The position numbers were made by a program, and so were the translations under genes. From Brumimicrobium sp965659845 (GTDB taxonomy: Bacteria > Bacteroidota > Bacteroidia > Flavobacteriales_D > Crocinitomicaceae), in assembly GCA_965659845.1 (NCBI GenBank), contig CBFHXS010000102.1, positions 1-8,780 of the forward strand: a DNA stretch of 8,780 bases, given 5' to 3'. Below are positions 5,511 to 8,780 of the stretch, piece after piece; the first letter of the stretch is position 1, and each line of letters opens with the position of its first letter. A model generated the notes under the pieces. The model was not told the origin of the DNA. It was given only the letters and a program-made list of their open reading frames with translations, and made no database searches.

Positions 5511-6629
5511 GTGGAAAGCACACTTTACATTTCAATAATTCTGGAAGCTACAATTTTGTTAGCGTGTTCTATTTTTATTGTACTGTTAGTATCTACAAAG
5601 CTTCTACCACCATTAGTTAACAGAAATGGAGTACTCTTGTTTTTCAATTTGTTCTTCATCACCTTTTTTTACCTTACTATTAATTGTGAATGGTACATTA
5701 TCTCCAAGCCATTGGTTTGGTTATTTATGCCAGCCACATTATCTGTTGGGCTCTTTTTTTATCGATTCAACACGCTCTGGCTAAAGAAAAACCTAAAAAT
5801 TGATAAAGCATTAATTATTGTTCCCATTATAATTTTAATTGCTTCGATTGCGCTTGAACTAATTCTGTTTTCTAGACCCGAAAACCTACTATTCAGAGAC
5901 ATAAGAATAATTTTCACCAATACAACACTTCAATACATCTTCCCGCTCTATAACGGATTACTTATTATCTTAAATTTTTACAAACTGAATCTAGCAGAAC
6001 GACATAATAGGCAGACCTACTCGGATCCAGATATATCTAACTTGAATTGGTCTAGAATATCATTACTGTTTTTCTCAATATTTTACCTCGGAATGATCTT
6101 CTCTGAACTGGTTAATCCATTCATTTCAGAACTTATTTTCAATCTCTCGATTCTCATGCTTGTTCTATATCTAGGCTATTATCAGATTAAGGTAATCTCG
6201 AACTACCTAAACTCTACTAAAGACAATCAAAAAGTTAAGAAGAAAGAGAGTCTATTCGTTGATAAAGGGCAACGAGATGATAAGCACACATCACTATTCA
6301 ACAAAATTGAACAAGTCGTAGAGGAAGAGCAGCTATTTCTAAATGATAGCTTAAGTATTCATGAACTAGGAGTTAAGTTGAATATGAATTCAAAATACCT
6401 ATCCGAAGCTATCAATCAACAGGAAGATTTAAATTTTAACAAGTACATTAATGCGAAGCGCATTAACTATGCAAAATCACTTATTACGGATGATGACTAT
6501 TCAAATTATTCCATTGAAGGAATAGCGAAAGAAAGTGGGTTTCGTTCAAAATCAACTTTTAACACAACTTTTAAAAAAATCACAGGTTTAACTCCTACAC
6601 AGTATAAAAAAATGGAGACTCAAAAATGA
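5511..6629 (+). CDS. Membrane-anchored AraC family transcriptional regulator (seven predicted helices plus AraC DNA-binding domain)
   Basis: This 372-residue protein joins an N-terminal membrane sensor-like region to a cytoplasmic DNA-binding domain. Predicted helices lie near 5-28, 41-60, 66-85, 98-119, 137-157, 182-203 and 205-227. A charged linker (about 234-262) follows. The AraC domain occupies about 263-368: a first helix-turn-helix around 281-302 (LSIHELGVKLNMNSKYLSEAI), FNKYINAKRINYAK at 309-322, and the second helix-turn-helix around 334-356 with the family signature GFRSKSTFNTTFKKITGLTP. Such seven-helix AraC proteins are widespread in Bacteroidota and are thought to read envelope or extracellular cues; the signal here is unknown. 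The GTG at 5511 is the only reasonable start, since a stop lies in frame at 5484-5486 and no ATG occurs between. The divergent lipoprotein gene is the obvious candidate target, by position only. Confidence 0.9.
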   Translation: MESTLYISIILEATILLACSIFIVLLVSTKLLPPLVNRNGVLLFFNLFFITFFYLTINCEWYIISKPLVWLFMPATLSVGLFFYRFNTLWLKKNLKIDKALIIVPIIILIASIALELILFSRPENLLFRDIRIIFTNTTLQYIFPLYNGLLIILNFYKLNLAERHNRQTYSDPDISNLNWSRISLLFFSIFYLGMIFSELVNPFISELIFNLSILMLVLYLGYYQIKVISNYLNSTKDNQKVKKKESLFVDKGQRDDKHTSLFNKIEQVVEEEQLFLNDSLSIHELGVKLNMNSKYLSEAINQQEDLNFNKYINAKRINYAKSLITDDDYSNYSIEGIAKESGFRSKSTFNTTFKKITGLTPTQYKKMETQK

Positions 6630-6641
6630 ATCTCCATTTTT
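6608..6641. terminator. Bidirectional intrinsic terminator between convergent genes
   Basis: An 11-bp perfect stem pairs AAAAATGGAGA (6608-6618) with TCTCCATTTTT (6631-6641) around a 12-base loop. On the plus strand the right arm ends in five T; on the minus strand the hairpin is followed by a T run formed by the A7 at 6606-6612. The left arm overlaps the last codons and stop region of the regulator gene. It sits just before the end of the minus-strand gene that stops at 6663, so it can serve both. Confidence 0.78.
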
Positions 6642-6662
6642 ATGCTAGCATCTTTCACACAA

Positions 6663-8780
6663 TTAATTAACAACTAGCTTCTTCATTAAATTTTGATTTC
6701 CTATTCTTGCTGAAATAATATATACCCCCGGTTTAAATGACTTTGTAACTTCAAGACTATTCTCAAATAGGTTACTATTACTCAAAACCAATACTCCTCG
6801 TGTATCATAAATATATATCTCATCGATCATCTGATGAAACGCAATAAGAAATTCATCCCCTGATGCAATTGGGTTAGGAATAATCTCGATGTTTGGCGTT
6901 TTCGAATGGAGATAAATAGTATTACTTATTGTTTCTGTCCCATCAAAATCAACTTGTCTTAAACGGTAATAATTATCCGAACTTAATACTTTATGCCTAA
7001 AATTATAAGAATGAAAATCTGATGTTGTTCCGTTGCCATTTACAATTCCAACTGACTCAAAATTCTTTCCATCAGCAGAATGTTCAACTATAAAATGACT
7101 ATTATTTGTTTCGGAGAGTGTTCCCCATGATAATTCGTTATAATCATCAAAAGCAACACCTTCAAAACTGATCAAATCCACATCTAAAGAAGGAGAACAA
7201 TCAATATCAGTTGATCCGCCTGCACTAGCTAGAGCTTCCGTTGAATACGGTCCATTAAAATTAATTGCACAAATGTTAAGTCCTGTAGAAGTTGCAAAGT
7301 TAGGATCAGAAGGATCCATAAAGACCCGGATATAATAGTAGTCTTTCATTCCTGAAGCCGGACCATTTAAACCAAAATAAATTCGACGTACTCCACTTCC
7401 ACCGTCAGAACTATCACCATTCATATCGCACGATTCTCCTGTTAAAGGACTTGTAATATTTGGTGTCTCGCTTATCATTGAAACTCCTGGTTCCACTGGA
7501 CGAGAAGAACACGGTAAATCAAAATCATCAAAATCTCCCTCGTTGGCTGATGATTCACTTAAAAATTGAGACCTCAATTCGAAATCAAGAATTTGATCTT
7601 CTCCAACCACCTCGATTAAATAATAATAATTCGATGGAAGTCCTTCTGGAAGATCAATTTTAAAATATGCCTCCCTGAGATCATTGCAACCCTCAGAACA
7701 TCCTGAGACTACAGCGGCATTATTTCTGCCGCATGTCCATTCTGTTTCATTAACGTTTGGAGTATAAACATTCAAATTATAATTGACTGTTGCCGTCTCA
7801 TTCTCTTTATGATATACTCTCAAATAATAAGTTTGACCAGGAATAAGATGACCAAATTGGCCAAAAGCTTGACTCCCTGCAGCACTTGTTGTAGAATAAG
7901 TAGATGCACTCGCTATTGATGCATTAGGTGATGAGTAAAGCTCCATTGACAAAGGACCTGTAGCTGTACCTGAAACATTTTCTAAAAATACAGTAACCCA
8001 ACTTCTATCCGCAATAAAATATCCTCCCCCATTAGCTGGATTTGGCGCTATAAATGAAAACCAAACATCATTCTCTGGAACACTTGTTCCTGGTGATGGA
8101 TCTGCTCCTCTCATGGAGTAAACATCAAGATTATTATAGTCATTGCAACTTTCCACAGTTAATCCTTGTGCATCAACACCTTCATTATTACATGGTCTTA
8201 CAGCTCCATTGTTAACGGTCAGCTCAAAAGAATAATCAAAATCAGAATTAATTGAGTTCGGTTTTACACGGACTAAATAGTACTCCCCTTGCGTCAATCC
8301 GCCGACCTCCCATGTTTCTCCAGCACCATCCAATGAAGGGCTGCATGCTAACAAGTCGCCATCTCCACAGTCTGAATAGATATAAATCTTCGCATCTCTT
8401 GCACTATTCGATGCATCGTATGTCAAATCTATACTATTCACAACAGTCGAAGTTGTGAGCGACGTGCAGTTTACATCAGGTACACGTATAATATACCAAA
8501 GATCACGTTGGTTTGCCTCATCAAAAGGATCATTAGAAACACCCGAACATACAGAAGAAGTAATTTCATCATCACAATCTGTAGTCCCTGAAAAATCTCC
8601 AGTTACAGTTTCTCCATCAAGAACGTAAAATGCATTAAATTGATGTGCAGCATCTGAGACGCCCAAATTAGATGGCGAATTACCGTCCCAGATGTTCACA
8701 CAAGAGTTATTGTACTTCCCTACTTGTACAGAAGGAGTTACTGTCACAGACGGAGTCGCTATAGTACCTCCAGCAGTTTG
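6663..8780 (-). CDS. Large T9SS-secreted surface protein with PPC-like repeats, N terminus outside window
   Basis: The frame is open to the right window edge, with at least 705 residues visible; the GTG at 8747 is an internal codon, and residues upstream read QTAGGTIATPS. Numbering from that GTG, three beta-rich modules resemble bacterial pre-peptidase C-terminal (PPC) type domains: about 80-178 (DLWYIIRVPD to GEYYLVRVKP), 226-328 (NDVWFSFIAPN to GQTYYLRVYH) and 357-497 (less regular, ending KDYYYIRVFMDP). Many Cys and Asp residues suggest disulfides and calcium sites. Residues 522-612 form a fibronectin III-like module typical of such proteins (NELSWGTLSETNNSHFIVEH, NYYRLRQVDFDG). The sorting domain is about 618-694 (IEIIPNPIASG, FKPGVYIISARI, KKLVVN). 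It is probably a surface-exposed or released adhesin-like protein; a catalytic domain could lie outside the window. The stop TAA is at 6665-6663. Confidence 0.9.
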   Translation of the reverse strand, partial: QTAGGTIATPSVTVTPSVQVGKYNNSCVNIWDGNSPSNLGVSDAAHQFNAFYVLDGETVTGDFSGTTDCDDEITSSVCSGVSNDPFDEANQRDLWYIIRVPDVNCTSLTTSTVVNSIDLTYDASNSARDAKIYIYSDCGDGDLLACSPSLDGAGETWEVGGLTQGEYYLVRVKPNSINSDFDYSFELTVNNGAVRPCNNEGVDAQGLTVESCNDYNNLDVYSMRGADPSPGTSVPENDVWFSFIAPNPANGGGYFIADRSWVTVFLENVSGTATGPLSMELYSSPNASIASASTYSTTSAAGSQAFGQFGHLIPGQTYYLRVYHKENETATVNYNLNVYTPNVNETEWTCGRNNAAVVSGCSEGCNDLREAYFKIDLPEGLPSNYYYLIEVVGEDQILDFELRSQFLSESSANEGDFDDFDLPCSSRPVEPGVSMISETPNITSPLTGESCDMNGDSSDGGSGVRRIYFGLNGPASGMKDYYYIRVFMDPSDPNFATSTGLNICAINFNGPYSTEALASAGGSTDIDCSPSLDVDLISFEGVAFDDYNELSWGTLSETNNSHFIVEHSADGKNFESVGIVNGNGTTSDFHSYNFRHKVLSSDNYYRLRQVDFDGTETISNTIYLHSKTPNIEIIPNPIASGDEFLIAFHQMIDEIYIYDTRGVLVLSNSNLFENSLEVTKSFKPGVYIISARIGNQNLMKKLVVN

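Noticed and set aside
7460..7663. Plus-strand open frame inside the large T9SS protein gene
   Set aside because: It is antisense to a long, clearly coding frame and shows no domain.
8252..8458. Plus-strand open frame inside the large T9SS protein gene
   Set aside because: It is antisense to a PPC-like module; no start signal or family resemblance.
1..8780. CRISPR array, toxin-antitoxin, defence genes, transposases, tRNA or rRNA
   Set aside because: No regularly spaced repeats, characteristic protein motifs or RNA gene sequence could be recognised on either strand.

Overview
The window reads as chromosomal DNA from a member of the Bacteroidota, most likely a marine or aquatic member of the Flavobacteriales. 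The evidence is an AT-rich sequence, three proteins with type IX secretion system (T9SS) C-terminal sorting domains, weak or absent Shine-Dalgarno sequences, TAnnTTTG-type promoter elements, and a membrane-anchored AraC-type regulator of a form common in this phylum. No rRNA, tRNA, CRISPR array, transposase or phage gene is visible.

Left part (1-1277, all +): the window opens in the C-terminal sorting domain of a secreted protein (1-263). It is followed by a strong stem-loop (271-323) whose outer ends resemble the core sites of an integron attC. Next come a PaiA-like GNAT acetyltransferase (409-948) and a small three-helix membrane protein (1002-1277, TTG start).

Middle (1376-4180, all +): a 497-residue T9SS-exported protein carries a CxxCH motif near its N terminus and a sorting domain related to that of the first gene. 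After it lies a decayed gene for a small YjdJ-type GNAT protein, broken by an apparent one-base frameshift and an in-frame TGA (2908-3179). An apparently intact short-chain dehydrogenase of the retinol dehydrogenase/WWOX-like group follows (3293-4180).

Right part (4247-8780): a minus-strand gene encodes a predicted lipoprotein with a long basic linker and a multi-pass hydrophobic tail. It diverges from a plus-strand gene for a seven-helix membrane protein fused to an AraC DNA-binding domain. The 163-base gap between them holds a candidate promoter for each gene and a set of short repeats. The regulator gene ends in a hairpin that works as a terminator in both directions. It converges on a large minus-strand T9SS-exported protein whose N terminus lies outside the window.

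The genes do not form one obvious pathway. The common theme is cell-surface and envelope proteins, interspersed with accessory enzymes (two acetyltransferases, one dead, and an oxidoreductase). I see no convincing new multi-gene system. The best leads are the attC-like stem-loop, the freshly broken acetyltransferase gene, the CxxCH surface protein, and the divergent lipoprotein/regulator pair with its possible leaderless start.
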